Below are positions 1 to 8,761 of a stretch of DNA of 64,000 bases, piece by piece (position 1 is the first letter of the stretch; each line of letters opens with the position of its first letter). The notes below the pieces were generated by a model. It was not told the origin of the DNA and searched no databases. It worked only from the letters and a program-made list of their open reading frames with translations. Origin of the DNA: WTFV01 sp965200895 (GTDB lineage: Bacteria > Acidobacteriota > Vicinamibacteria > Vicinamibacterales > UBA8438); contig CBDAVM010000001.1 of assembly GCA_965200895.1 (NCBI GenBank), positions 1,364,001-1,428,000 of the forward strand. The letters run 5' to 3'. Made by a program: the position numbers and the translations under genes.

Positions 1-451
1 GGTCGCCCACCTCCCATCCGAAGCGGTCCGCCGTCACCCGCCCGACGATGGCGCCGGTGCGGTTTCGGAGCCACCTCTCGCGCTCGTCGTCGCTCAGCAC
101 GATCTCCGGGTACAGGCGCAGATAGCTCTCGGCGTCGACCGCCATCTGCGGGAAGAAGTTCCGCGGCTCCTGGTAGATGCCGCCGAACCAGGACATGTGG
201 CTGACGTCGGTCACCCCGTCGACCGCGGCGATGCGACCCAGGTAGCTCTCGGGCAGCGGCTGGATGAGCGACACCTTGTGGATGACCAGCATGCGGTCGG
301 CGCCGGCGACCGAGACGCCGGTGCCGAACGCCAGACGGATCGCGGCCAGATACGCGAACAGGACGAACGCCACCACGATGGACAGCACCGTGAAGAGCGT
401 CCGCGCCTTGCGCCGGAACAGGTTCTTCCAGACGAGCGGCAGGAACTTCAT
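1..451 (-). CDS. ABC transporter permease, MacB/FtsX-like (partial)
   Basis: The gene starts at an ATG at 451 and runs off the left edge, so only about 150 N-terminal residues are visible. It begins MKFLPLVWKNLFRRKARTLF, the usual cytoplasmic start of FtsX/MacB-type permeases. A transmembrane helix follows at about residues 18-40, then the start of an extracytoplasmic domain of the MacB periplasmic-core type (GTGVSVAGADRMLV and onward). Its start overlaps the stop of the ATPase gene (ATGA at 448-451), so the two are translationally coupled. By family knowledge it would be the membrane half of a lipoprotein or peptide/macrolide-type exporter in the inner membrane. Substrate unknown. The 3' end lies outside the window. 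Confidence 0.85.
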   Translation of the reverse strand, partial: MKFLPLVWKNLFRRKARTLFTVLSIVVAFVLFAYLAAIRLAFGTGVSVAGADRMLVIHKVSLIQPLPESYLGRIAAVDGVTDVSHMSWFGGIYQEPRNFFPQMAVDAESYLRLYPEIVLSDDERERWLRNRTGAIVGRVTADRFGWEVGD

Positions 452-1143
452 GCCTCCGCCTCCGTGGCCAGCACGCCCTTGTTCAGGTGCAGCGTCCGCC
501 GGGCGCGGTCGGCGGCGCGCGCGTCGTGGGTCACCATGACGATGGTCTTGCCGTGCTCGGCGTTGAGCGCCTGCAGCAGGTCGAGGATCTCGTCGCCCGC
601 CTTCCGGTCGAGGTCGCCGGTGGGCTCGTCGCACAGCAGCAGCGTCGGGTCGGTCACGATGGCGCGCGCGATGCCGACCCGCTGCTCCTGCCCGCCGGAG
701 AGCTGGCGCGGGTAGTGCTTCGCGCGGTCCGCCAGCCCCACCACCTCCAGCGCGGTCGCGACATGCCGGCGCCGCTCGCTGCGCGACAGCGCGGTCAACA
801 GCAGCGGCAGCTCCACGTTCCTCTCGGCCGTCAGAACCGGCAGCAGGTTGTAGAACTGGAAGACGAACCCGACGTGCCGCGCCCGCCAGCCGGCCAGCCG
901 GCCGCCCGCCATGCGGTCGATCCGGTCGCCGCCGACGACCACCTCGCCCTCGGTCGGGGTGTCGAGGCCCCCGAGCAGGTTGAGCAGGGTGGTCTTCCCC
1001 GAGCCGGACGGCCCCATCAGGGCCAGAAAGTCCCCCGCCGGCAGGTCGAGGGTGACGCCCTGCAAGACGTCGATCCGCTCCGACCCCCGCCGGAACACCT
1101 TGTGGAGGTTGCGGACCTGCACCAAAGCTCCGTTCTCGCTCAT
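448..1143 (-). CDS. ABC transporter ATP-binding protein (LolD/MacB type)
   Basis: This 231-residue protein is a single nucleotide-binding domain. It shows Walker A GPSGSGKTT (residues 44-52), signature LSGGQEQRVGIARA, Walker B LLLCDEPTGDLD and the H-loop VTHD. Length and sequence match the LolD/MacB/FtsE class, which pairs with FtsX-like permeases. The next gene downstream is such a permease, overlapping by 4 nt. With the HlyD-type adaptor encoded upstream it probably forms a tripartite efflux or lipoprotein-release pump. The ATG at 1143 is the obvious start. A 223-nt gap holding a hairpin separates it from the adaptor gene, so expression of the two parts may be partly uncoupled. Confidence 0.93.
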   Translation of the reverse strand: MSENGALVQVRNLHKVFRRGSERIDVLQGVTLDLPAGDFLALMGPSGSGKTTLLNLLGGLDTPTEGEVVVGGDRIDRMAGGRLAGWRARHVGFVFQFYNLLPVLTAERNVELPLLLTALSRSERRRHVATALEVVGLADRAKHYPRQLSGGQEQRVGIARAIVTDPTLLLCDEPTGDLDRKAGDEILDLLQALNAEHGKTIVMVTHDARAADRARRTLHLNKGVLATEAEA

Positions 1144-1301
1144 GCCGTTGCGCCTCCGCAGTGCCTGCCGATTCTACGCACGAACCCGGCGCCCGGTTAC
1201 AGCCCCTGGATCATGCCGGTCTCCCGACGATGTGCGGCAGCGCCGTTCCCGTCCACCGACCCCGACGGCGGCTCACGGCCGGCTCCGGGTGTTGGCGGAA
1301 A

Positions 1302-1324
1302 CCGTGCCGTCACCTCCGGCACGG
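1302..1324 (-). terminator. Hairpin between adaptor and ABC ATPase genes
   Basis: A perfect 8-bp inverted repeat, CCGTGCCG / CGGCACGG with a 7-nt loop, lies 43 nt past the stop of the adaptor gene. On the minus strand it is followed only by a run of three T, so it is not a textbook intrinsic terminator. It could be an attenuator that sets the ratio between the adaptor and the ABC genes. Confidence 0.35.
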
Positions 1325-1366
1325 CTGTCCGTCCCCGCTCGCGACGCGATCCGGCGCAGCCGACGT

Positions 1367-2593
1367 TCAGTCGGCCACCACACGGTCGCCGTCGACCAGC
1401 ACCGGCGGTCCCTCGACCACCACCCGCTCCCCGACCGAGACGCCGTCCAGCACCTCGACGTCATCGCCGTCTTCCAGGCCCGTGGCGACGGCCCGCCGCT
1501 CCACCGTGTCGCCGCGCGCCACGAAGACCACCTGCGCGCCGCCGTCGCTGCGCAGCGCCGCGGAAGGAACCCACAGCCGCGGCGCCGTGTCGGCAACCGC
1601 TTCGTCCGGCGGTGGTCCCGTCTCGAGAAACGCCACGTTCACCCCCATGTCCGGCAGGATGCGGGGGTCGCCCAGCTCGTCGAACGCGATCCGCACCAGG
1701 ACCGTCGCGCGCTGGCGGTCGGCGGCCGGGATCGTGGTGATGACGCTGGCCGGTATCTCCCAGTCCGGGTAGGCGTCGAGGCTGGCCACCACGCGCTGGG
1801 CGGGCGAGACGCGGTTGATGTAGCTCTCGTTGACGTCGACCTCGATCTCCAGCGACGACATGTCGACGATGGTGCACACGCCGGTGCGCGTGAAGCCGCC
1901 GCCCGCGCTGACCGGCGAAATCATCTCGCCCGGCTGGGCGTCCTTGGAGATCGCGACGCCGCTGAACGGCGCGCGGATGACGGTGTCCTCCAGCGCCGTC
2001 CGACGCACGTCGATCTCGCGTTCGGCGACGACGACCTGCTCGCGCTGGTTGGCGATGCGCGCCCGCAGCGAGTCGACCTCGGCCTGGGCCGCGTCGAGGT
2101 CGGCCTGTCCGATCAGCCGCTGATCGAGCAGCCGCCGCTGGCGGTCGAGGTCGAGCTGCGCCTCCGCGTAGCGCACCTCCAGTTCGGCGAGGGAGCCCCG
2201 CGAGGCGCCGAGCTGGGCCTCGGCCAGCGCCAGATACGAGCGCTCCGTGGTGTCGTCGAGGCGGGCCAGGACCTGCCCCTCCCGGACCGCCATCCCCTCC
2301 TCGACCAGCACCTCCACGATGCGCCCGGTGACCTTGGAGGAGACCGTCGACTGCAGGCGCGCGGTGACGTAGCCGGAGGCGTTCAGTACCGTCGGCTGGC
2401 CGTCGGCCGGCACCGTCTGCCGCACCGGCGCAGTCCGCACGACGGGGATGCGGGCCTCCTCCCACCAACGCCAGCCCGCGGTCCCGACGGCGCCGATCAC
2501 CACCAGGGCAGCCAGCAGCCAGGCGATCCGGGCTGCCCGGAACCGTCCGTCCTGCGACCGGTCGATCTTCAGCTCGTCGAGTGACGCTGCCAT
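1367..2593 (-). CDS. HlyD-family periplasmic adaptor subunit
   Basis: This 408-residue membrane-fusion protein starts MAASLDELKIDRSQDGRFRA. One transmembrane anchor lies at about residues 23-45 (IAWLLAALVVIGAVGTAGW). A biotinyl/lipoyl-like half motif follows, then a long coiled-coil hairpin rich in A, E, Q and R (about residues 115-220), a second lipoyl half (VIRAPFSGVAIS) and beta-barrel/MP domains. This is the RND/MacA-type adaptor layout; it links an inner-membrane transporter to an outer-membrane channel. The start at 2593 was chosen because the frame upstream lies inside the preceding gene; the two overlap by 25 nt. The ABC ATPase and permease downstream are its likely partners. Confidence 0.88.
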   Translation of the reverse strand: MAASLDELKIDRSQDGRFRAARIAWLLAALVVIGAVGTAGWRWWEEARIPVVRTAPVRQTVPADGQPTVLNASGYVTARLQSTVSSKVTGRIVEVLVEEGMAVREGQVLARLDDTTERSYLALAEAQLGASRGSLAELEVRYAEAQLDLDRQRRLLDQRLIGQADLDAAQAEVDSLRARIANQREQVVVAEREIDVRRTALEDTVIRAPFSGVAISKDAQPGEMISPVSAGGGFTRTGVCTIVDMSSLEIEVDVNESYINRVSPAQRVVASLDAYPDWEIPASVITTIPAADRQRATVLVRIAFDELGDPRILPDMGVNVAFLETGPPPDEAVADTAPRLWVPSAALRSDGGAQVVFVARGDTVERRAVATGLEDGDDVEVLDGVSVGERVVVEGPPVLVDGDRVVAD

Positions 2594-3003
2594 GATTGAT
2601 AATGCTGTATGCCAAGCACCCCGAGCAGCGCGCACGGCAGGTACGTGACGGTCGACAGGACCGCGAACCACATCGGATGCGGAATCGCGGCAAGGTTGGC
2701 GAATCCGGCGGCGGTGAGCAGGCCGCCGATAATGCCAGCCAGCAGGAACGGGCGCCGCCGCGCGATCAGACCGACGACGATCCCGGCCGCCAGACTGCCC
2801 GCGGCGTAGGACAGCTCGACCATGAGCAGGGCTCCGGCCGGCGCGTCCCGGACGACCCGCGCAACGGCTTCCGGATCCGCCGGGTCGACACCCGGCGGCA
2901 GCGGGTAGAGCCGGATACCCAGCGCCTGCACCGCCGTGATGAGCACGATGCCGCACACGATCCCGGCCGCCGTTGCCGCGATTCCCCGCAAATGGACGTG
3001 CAT
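2569..3003 (-). CDS. Hypothetical four-helix membrane protein
   Basis: A 144-residue protein with four predicted transmembrane stretches: about residues 8-28, 62-82, 85-105 and 110-132. A short polar loop containing LYPLPPGVDPADPEAVA lies between helices 1 and 2. I do not recognise a named family. The charge pattern (RRR after helix 2) suits a small inner-membrane protein. It is first in the minus-strand efflux operon and its 3' end overlaps the adaptor start by 25 nt, so it is probably co-translated with it. Function unknown. Confidence 0.7.
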   Translation of the reverse strand: MHVHLRGIAATAAGIVCGIVLITAVQALGIRLYPLPPGVDPADPEAVARVVRDAPAGALLMVELSYAAGSLAAGIVVGLIARRRPFLLAGIIGGLLTAAGFANLAAIPHPMWFAVLSTVTYLPCALLGVLGIQHYQSWQRHSTS

Positions 3004-3102
3004 GATCGGCCTGCCTATTGTAGATTACCGTGTTTCGTCCGATAGAACCTGGACAGACAGCAAACGGGTAGGGTAAACGATCGGCAGGCTCCCCCCGACT
3101 CC

Positions 3103-3585
3103 ATGTCGAGGAAATACCGCCAGCGAGGGTACCAGGACGAGGAGCGCCAGCTCCCGGAGCGCGCAGGCGACCGCAGACCCAAGGGTGATGGCCGCCCGCG
3201 ACGAGGCTACGGCCCGCGCGAGCCGAGGGTCGTCAACATGCCTGCCTTTCGGGAGGTGCTGAAGTGCGCCCGCTGCGGCGCATCGCTCGTGTCCTCGTCC
3301 ATCCAATTCGACAGTCAGTGCACCAGGTGCGCGGCCAACCTGCATAGTTGCGCACAGTGCACGTGGTTCGACACCAGCCGCACGCTCGAGTGCGCCCAGC
3401 CGATTCCCAAGCGCGTGTCCCCGAAGGACGCCCGCAACAGTTGCACCTATTTCGAGGCGCGGGTAACGGTAGAGCGCGAGACCCATTCGAGCGTGCCGGC
3501 AGCGCCCGCGGCGGCTCCCGCGCGCGCCCGGCCGTCGAGTTCCGCCGCCGGTGCGCGGCAGGCGTTCGACGACCTGTTCAAGTAG
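3103..3585 (+). CDS. Zinc-ribbon protein with Arg-rich N-terminus
   Basis: This 160-residue protein has three parts. Residues 1-45 are very basic and polar, possibly nucleic-acid binding. Next comes a cysteine-rich block with CARCGA, CTRCAAN, CAQCTWF and two further cysteines (ECAQ, SCTYF), consistent with one or two zinc ribbons. The tail is low-complexity Pro/Ala and ends AFDDLFK. I do not recognise a named family. It sits 7 nt upstream of the putative selenoprotein, so the two are probably co-transcribed. Its thiol-rich metal site and the redox neighbour suggest, by inference only, a joint role in thiol or metal homeostasis. An internal ATG at 3238 is a possible alternative start. Confidence 0.75.
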   Translation: MSRKYRQRGYQDEERQLPERAGDRRPKGDGRPRRGYGPREPRVVNMPAFREVLKCARCGASLVSSSIQFDSQCTRCAANLHSCAQCTWFDTSRTLECAQPIPKRVSPKDARNSCTYFEARVTVERETHSSVPAAPAAAPARARPSSSAAGARQAFDDLFK

Positions 3586-3592
3586 GCCTCCC

Positions 3593-4240
3593 ATGCAGTC
3601 CGACATGTATTCTCCGGGTGCAGCAATCGACCTCCAGCGGCGTCTCGCGGCGTTGTCGTCGCCGGTGAGACTGGTGTTCTTCACGCAGACCTTCGGTTGC
3701 GACGCCTGCCTGCCGGCACGCCAGGCGGCCGACCGGATCGCCGCGCTGTCCGAACTCGTCACCGTCGAGGAACACAATCTGGTGCTCGACCGCGAGCACG
3801 TCGCGGAGTACGGTGTCGAATGGGCGCCCGCGTTGGCGGTGGTCGGCGAGAAGGACGCGGGGATGCGCTTCTACGGCATCCCCGACGGTTACGAGATCGA
3901 GTCGCTGGTGGAGGCCATCGAGATTGCCGCCGGCGGCGGTCCCGCGCTGAGCGACGACAGCCTGGATGCCCTCGACACACTGGAACGGAACGTGCATCTG
4001 CGCGTGTTCGTCACCCCCACGTGACGTTTCTGTCCCCAGGCGGTCAGCCTGGCCTGGCGGCTTGCGGCGGCAAGTCCGCACGTGACGGCTTCGGTGATCG
4101 AGGCGACATCGTTCCCTGATCTCGCGCAGCAGTATCGCGTGACCGGCGTGCCCAAGACACTCGTCGACGACACGGCGGAGATCATGGGTGCGCTGCCCGA
4201 GGCCGAGTTCGTGGCGCAGGTTCTGCAGGCCGGTGCATGA
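3593..4240 (+). CDS. Two-domain thioredoxin-like oxidoreductase, probable selenoprotein (UGA = Sec144)
   Basis: Read through one in-frame TGA (4022-4024), this frame encodes 215 residues, the usual size of two-thioredoxin-fold protein disulfide oxidoreductases. Domain 1 has TFGCDACLPA (Cys36/Cys39). Domain 2 has VFVTPT-U-RFCPQAVSLAW: the TGA sits where the family has the first Cys of CxxC, giving UxxC with Cys147. The sequence after the TGA stays clearly homologous in the same frame, including the cis-Pro loop RVTGVPKTLVDD, up to a TGA at 4238. A nonsense mutation would be expected to strike at random, not at the catalytic Cys codon. A bSECIS-like hairpin follows (separate entry). Start: ATG 3593; ATG 3605 is possible. 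Sec machinery is not in this window, so this remains inference. Alternative: TGC/TGT to TGA nonsense mutation or sequencing error. Confidence 0.75.
4036..4052 (+). promoter_or_regulatory. bSECIS-like hairpin downstream of the in-frame UGA
   Basis: A perfect 6-bp stem CCAGGC / GCCTGG closes a 5-nt loop GGTCA. The loop begins 17 nt after the TGA at 4022-4024. Bacterial SECIS elements lie inside the coding region just 3' of the UGA, with a short stem and an apical loop carrying G and U. From memory, the E. coli fdhF element has a GGUC loop about 18 nt after its UGA. Size, spacing and loop therefore fit a SelB-binding site; binding itself is inference. Confidence 0.6.
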
Positions 4241-4504
4241 TCGTCGCCCGGCGAGCGGCGATGCGATGGAGCACCGCAACCGCACCGTCGTGACCACCAG
4301 CACCGGTCTCGACCGGGCGTGCGACCGGTGGCGGCTCCGACCCGGAAGATCCGCCGAGCCCGACCTCGGGTGCAGCCAAGCGCTCGTGACGAGCTGCAGG
4401 GTTGCACGGGAATCATCCGGTCACTTAATCTTCGGGTACGCGGATCCGTCACGGCTGACGGCTGACGGGCCATTGCACCCTGTAATCGGGAAGGACATCC
4501 ACTC

Positions 4505-7198
4505 ATGCCGACGAGACTCGCGGTCGCACTGGCGGCGCTGGTCCTCTTCGTCGCGCTGCCGACGCTGGCCGATCTGTACACCGAATGGCTCTGGTTCGGT
4601 GAGGTGGAGTACCGGAGCGTTTTCCTCAAGAGCCTGGCGACGCGGTGGCTCGTCGGGGCCGCCGCGTTCCTGTTCGCCCTCTTCGCGGTGTACGGAAACC
4701 TGCGGGTGGCCACCAGGGGCGTCAGGCGTCCCTACGTGATCTTCGCCGGCGGCGGGGACCTGCAACCCGTGGTGCTCGAACCCCGGCATCTCGCCTGGCT
4801 GACCCTCGGCGCTGCGGCCCTTACCGCCCTCTTCATCGGCGGGGTGGCCTCCAGTCAGTGGCTGCTCGTCCTGCAGTACCTGGAGGCGACGCCATTCGGG
4901 CAGAACGACCCGCTGATCGGACGCGACGCCTCGTTCTACATCTTTACGCTGCCGTTCCTCGACTTCGTCCGTCTCGGACTCTTCGCGGTGGTCGCCCTGG
5001 CCCTGGTCGGCTCGACCGCCGCCTACGTGGTCGCGGGGGAGATCGCCCTCCAGCCCGACGGCGTGCGGATCGGCGAGCAGGCCCGCCGGCATCTGCTGCT
5101 GCTCGGTGCGGCCGTCTTCCTGCTGTTCGCCTGGGCCGCGTACCTGGACATGCCGCGCCTGCTGACCACGCCGGCCGGCATCGTGCACGGGGCCTCGTAC
5201 GTCGACGTGGCGGTGCGCCTTCCGGTGCTGCGGATCCTGATGGCGGTAGCGGTGTTCGCGGCGGGCGCCTGCGTCTGGGCGGCGTTCGCCCGCAGCACAT
5301 GGCCGGTGGCGGCCGTGACGGGCATCTATCTGCTCGTCTGGATCGGCGGCGGGGGGACGGCGACGGTCCTGCAGCGCCTGGTGGTCACGCCGGACGAGCA
5401 GCAGAAGGAGGCGCCGTACATCGCCCACAACATCGCCGCCACGCGCACCGCGTTCGACCTGGATGCGGTGGAGGAACGGCAGGTGTCGGGCGACGCCCTC
5501 CTGACGATGGAGGACATCGAGAGCAACGCCGAGACGATCAACAACGTCCGGCTGTGGGATCATCAGCCCCTGCTCGACACGTTCGGGCAGATCCAGGAGA
5601 TCCGCACGTACTACGAGTTCGCGTCGGTCGACAACGACCGCTACGTCGTCGACGGCGAGTACCGCCAGACCATGCTGTCGAGCCGCGAGCTCAACTCCGA
5701 CAGCCTGCCGAACCGGTCGTGGGTCAACGAACGCCTGCAGTACACGCACGGGTTCGGAGTCGCCCTCGGCCCTGTGAACCAGGTGACGGAGGAGGGGCTG
5801 CCCGTTCTGTTCATCCAGGACCTGCCGCCCACTTCGCAGACGGATCTCGCGGTCGAGCAGCCCAGCATCTACTTCGGCGAGCTGTCGAACGACTACGTGC
5901 TGGTCAACACGAACACCGACGAATTCCACTACCCGCAGGGGGACGACAACGTCTCCACCCGCTACGACGGCGCCGGCGGCGTCGAGATCGGCGGGCTGCT
6001 GCGGCGTCTGCTGCTCAGTCTCCGGTTCCAGTCGTACGAGATTCTCGTCAGCAGCCAGCTCAACGCCGACAGCCGGGTGATCTTCCACCGCAACATCTCG
6101 GATCGGGTGGCGACCATCGCGCCGTTCCTGCGGTACGACGCCGACCCGTACCTCGTGATCGCGGGCGGGCGTCTCTACTGGATGCGCGACGCCTACACGG
6201 TCAGCGACGACTATCCGTACTCGACGCCGGTCGGCAATGGCATCAACTACATTCGCAACTCGGTGAAGATCGTCATCGACGCCTACGACGGCGACACGAC
6301 GTTCTACCTGGCCGAGCCGGACGATCCGCTCGGCGTCACCCTGGGGAAGATCTTTCCGGATCTGCTGCGCCCGCTCGACGAGATGCCGGAGGATCTCAAG
6401 AGCCACATCCGCTATCCGGAGGGGATCTTCTCGCTGCAGACCGCCATGTACTCGACGTTCCACATGACCAATCCGAGCGTCTTCTACAACCGCGAGGACG
6501 AGTGGGAGGTGCCGGTCATCGACAACGAGCAGATGGAGCCCTACTACACCATCATGCGGCTGCCGGGCGAGGAGCGGGCCGAGTTCATCCAGATGCTGCC
6601 CTTCACGCCCCGCGGCAAGAACAACCTGGCCGCCTGGATGGTGGCGCGCAGCGACGGCGAGAACTACGGCAAGATGCTCGTCTTCCAGTTCCCCAAGCAG
6701 AAGCTGGTGTTCGGGCCGTCGCAGATCGTTGCCCGGATCAACCAGGACCAGGAGATCTCGCCGCAGATCACGCTCTGGAACCAGCAGGGCTCGGAGGTGA
6801 TCCAGGGCACGCTGCTCGTCATACCCATCGAGGAGGCGCTGCTGTACATCCGCCCGTTGTATCTGCGGGCGTCGGGGGGACGCATCCCCGAGCTGACACG
6901 GGTCGTGGTCGCCTACCAGAACCAGATCGTCATGGAGGCGACGTTGGACGACGCGCTCACGCGTCTCTTCGGCGGGCCGGGACGGCCGTCATCTTCGGCG
7001 CCGACCACCCTGGTTGCGTCGGCCGCGCCATCGGACCCGGTCGCCGCAGCGACCGGAACCGATTCGCTGGCCACCCTGGCCCAGAGTCACTACACGCGTG
7101 CGGTCCGCGCCCAGCGCGACGGGAACTGGGCGCTGTACGGCGAGGAGCTCCAGCGCCTCGGAGAGGTGCTCGAGGAGCTGCGGAGCGACGAGAATTGA
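4505..7198 (+). CDS. UPF0182 family membrane protein
   Basis: At 897 residues this matches UPF0182 (COG1615) in length and layout. The N-terminal third is membrane-embedded with about seven hydrophobic helices (e.g. residues 3-21, 47-66, 93-115, 155-178, 200-217, 241-262, 270-287). The remainder is a large soluble domain with family-typical text such as NVRLWDHQPLLDTFGQIQ and YTHGFGVALGPVN. The C-terminus adds a low-complexity linker and a helical segment (SHYTRAVRAQRDGNW) resembling a TPR-like tail. The family is conserved but functionally uncharacterised. AAGGA at 4492-4496 precedes the ATG at 4505. The 264 nt upstream (4241-4504) hold no gene I can support. Confidence 0.93.
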   Translation: MPTRLAVALAALVLFVALPTLADLYTEWLWFGEVEYRSVFLKSLATRWLVGAAAFLFALFAVYGNLRVATRGVRRPYVIFAGGGDLQPVVLEPRHLAWLTLGAAALTALFIGGVASSQWLLVLQYLEATPFGQNDPLIGRDASFYIFTLPFLDFVRLGLFAVVALALVGSTAAYVVAGEIALQPDGVRIGEQARRHLLLLGAAVFLLFAWAAYLDMPRLLTTPAGIVHGASYVDVAVRLPVLRILMAVAVFAAGACVWAAFARSTWPVAAVTGIYLLVWIGGGGTATVLQRLVVTPDEQQKEAPYIAHNIAATRTAFDLDAVEERQVSGDALLTMEDIESNAETINNVRLWDHQPLLDTFGQIQEIRTYYEFASVDNDRYVVDGEYRQTMLSSRELNSDSLPNRSWVNERLQYTHGFGVALGPVNQVTEEGLPVLFIQDLPPTSQTDLAVEQPSIYFGELSNDYVLVNTNTDEFHYPQGDDNVSTRYDGAGGVEIGGLLRRLLLSLRFQSYEILVSSQLNADSRVIFHRNISDRVATIAPFLRYDADPYLVIAGGRLYWMRDAYTVSDDYPYSTPVGNGINYIRNSVKIVIDAYDGDTTFYLAEPDDPLGVTLGKIFPDLLRPLDEMPEDLKSHIRYPEGIFSLQTAMYSTFHMTNPSVFYNREDEWEVPVIDNEQMEPYYTIMRLPGEERAEFIQMLPFTPRGKNNLAAWMVARSDGENYGKMLVFQFPKQKLVFGPSQIVARINQDQEISPQITLWNQQGSEVIQGTLLVIPIEEALLYIRPLYLRASGGRIPELTRVVVAYQNQIVMEATLDDALTRLFGGPGRPSSSAPTTLVASAAPSDPVAAATGTDSLATLAQSHYTRAVRAQRDGNWALYGEELQRLGEVLEELRSDEN

Positions 7199-7241
7199 TC
7201 GGAATTCGCCGTCTTCCGGGATCGCGTTCGACCGGTCACGA

Positions 7242-7257
7242 CCGGACGGTCGTCCGG
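7242..7257 (+). terminator. Short hairpin after the UPF0182 gene
   Basis: CCGGAC / GTCCGG with a GGTC loop forms a perfect 6-bp stem in the 99-nt gap before the amidohydrolase gene. No T tract follows. It is a weak terminator or attenuator candidate. Confidence 0.25.
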
Positions 7258-7297
7258 AAGGACCGATTCAGCAGCCCGGAGACAGCAGGAGACAGCC

Positions 7298-8614
7298 ATG
7301 AAGAGTGTGCATGATTTCGCAACCATCACGCTGGTCCTCGCCCTCTTCGCCGTTCCCACCGCGTGCGGTGGCGAGCCCGGGCAGGTCGAGCCGACGCCGG
7401 GGCTGACCGCCTTCACCGGCGCGCGCCTGATCACCGGCGACGGCGGCACGATAGAGAACGGCACGATCGTCGTGCGCGACGGCGTCATCGAGGCAGTCGG
7501 GGGGAGCGACGAGGTCGCCGCGCCGAACGACGCCGCGGTGGTCGATCTCAGCGGCAGGACGGTGACGCCGGGCCTGGTCAACGCCCACGGGCACGTCAAC
7601 AACGTCATCGGGCTCGAGGCCGACCCGTCCTTCTACACCGAGGAGCACGTGGTGAACCAGCTTGCGCTGTACGCGCGCTACGGCGTCACCACGGTCGCCA
7701 GCCTCGGCGGCGACGGGCCGGAAGCGGTCGCCGTGCGCGACCGCGAGGGACCCGACCTGAACCATGCGCGCATCCGCGTCGCCGGTCCGGTCATCGTCGC
7801 CGACACGCCGGAGCAGGCGGCCGAGCGCGTCAATGCGGCGGCCGACATGAACGTCGACTTCATCAAGATCCGGGTCGACGACAACCTCGGCGCCACCGAG
7901 AAGATGACCCCCGAGGTCTACCAGGCGGTCATCGACACGGCGCACGAGCGCGGCCTCATGCTCACCGCGCACCTCTACTACCTCGACGACGCCAAGGGGC
8001 TGCTCGACGCCGGCGCGGACTTCCTCGCCCACAGCGTCCGTGACCTCGACGTGGACCAGGAGCTCATCGATCGGCTGACCGCCAGCGACATCTGCTACTG
8101 CCCGACGTTGATGCGCGAGGTCTCGACCTACGTGTACGAGGAGCGGCCGGAGTGGTTCGACGATCCCTTCTTCCTGAAGGACGCCGACCCGCAGGTGATC
8201 GCGGCGCTCGAGGAGCCGGAAAGGCAGGAGGGCATCCGCAACAGCAGGAGCGCGCAGACATACAAGGCGCAGCTCGAAGTGGCGATGACGAACCTGAAGG
8301 CGCTCTCCGATGCCGGCGTCCGGATTGCGATGGGGACCGACACCGGTCCCGCCGCCCGCTTCCAGGGCTACTTCGAGCACGGCGAGCTCGACCTGATGGT
8401 CGAATCGGGCATGACGCCGATGCAGACCATCATCGCCTCCACCCGCGACGCCGCGGCCTGTCTCGGTCTGGAGGGCGTCGGCACGCTGGAGGCCGGCAAC
8501 TTCGCCGACTTCGTCGTCTACACGGAGAATCCGGCCGAGGACATCGCCAACAGCCGCACCATCGAGTCGGTGTGGATCGCCGGCAACCGGGTGCCGGACG
8601 CGGCGGGGAACTGA
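7298..8614 (+). CDS. Amidohydrolase-family lipoprotein (imidazolonepropionase-like)
   Basis: This 438-residue protein has an N-terminal signal ending in a lipobox-like VPTACGG, with Cys23 as the likely lipidated residue. The mature part is an amidohydrolase-superfamily TIM barrel: metal-binding HGH in VNAHGHVNN, later histidines in LTAHLYY and LAHSVRD, and the C-terminal MGTDTGP carrying the metal/catalytic Asp. The tail (EAGNFADFVVYTENPAEDI) is typical of imidazolonepropionase- and prolidase-like members. It likely hydrolyses a C-N bond in a cyclic amide or peptide-like substrate at the cell envelope; the exact substrate is not readable. CAGGAGA upstream of the ATG at 7298 is a good ribosome binding site. 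Transcribed alone or with UPF0182. Confidence 0.9.
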   Translation: MKSVHDFATITLVLALFAVPTACGGEPGQVEPTPGLTAFTGARLITGDGGTIENGTIVVRDGVIEAVGGSDEVAAPNDAAVVDLSGRTVTPGLVNAHGHVNNVIGLEADPSFYTEEHVVNQLALYARYGVTTVASLGGDGPEAVAVRDREGPDLNHARIRVAGPVIVADTPEQAAERVNAAADMNVDFIKIRVDDNLGATEKMTPEVYQAVIDTAHERGLMLTAHLYYLDDAKGLLDAGADFLAHSVRDLDVDQELIDRLTASDICYCPTLMREVSTYVYEERPEWFDDPFFLKDADPQVIAALEEPERQEGIRNSRSAQTYKAQLEVAMTNLKALSDAGVRIAMGTDTGPAARFQGYFEHGELDLMVESGMTPMQTIIASTRDAAACLGLEGVGTLEAGNFADFVVYTENPAEDIANSRTIESVWIAGNRVPDAAGN

Positions 8615-8761
8615 TCCTTCCGTTCCGGAGGCGTCCGGCTCCTCGTCATCGGCGCCGGGTCTGCGGGAATTGACCGCGAGCCCGGCGCACCGGGTTGCGC
8701 GGGGACGCCGAATCCCGTTCTGCGGGGATTCCCGCGGCCAATCGGCGAGCCTCCGGGAGCA

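Noticed and set aside
4022..4240. A frameshift or separate short gene after the stop at 4024
   Set aside because: The downstream homology continues in the same frame with no base lost, so a frameshift is not needed; no independent start lies in the second half.
4421..6463. Minus-strand frame of 680 codons opposite UPF0182
   Set aside because: Shadow of the conserved plus-strand gene; composition is that of antisense high-G+C DNA.
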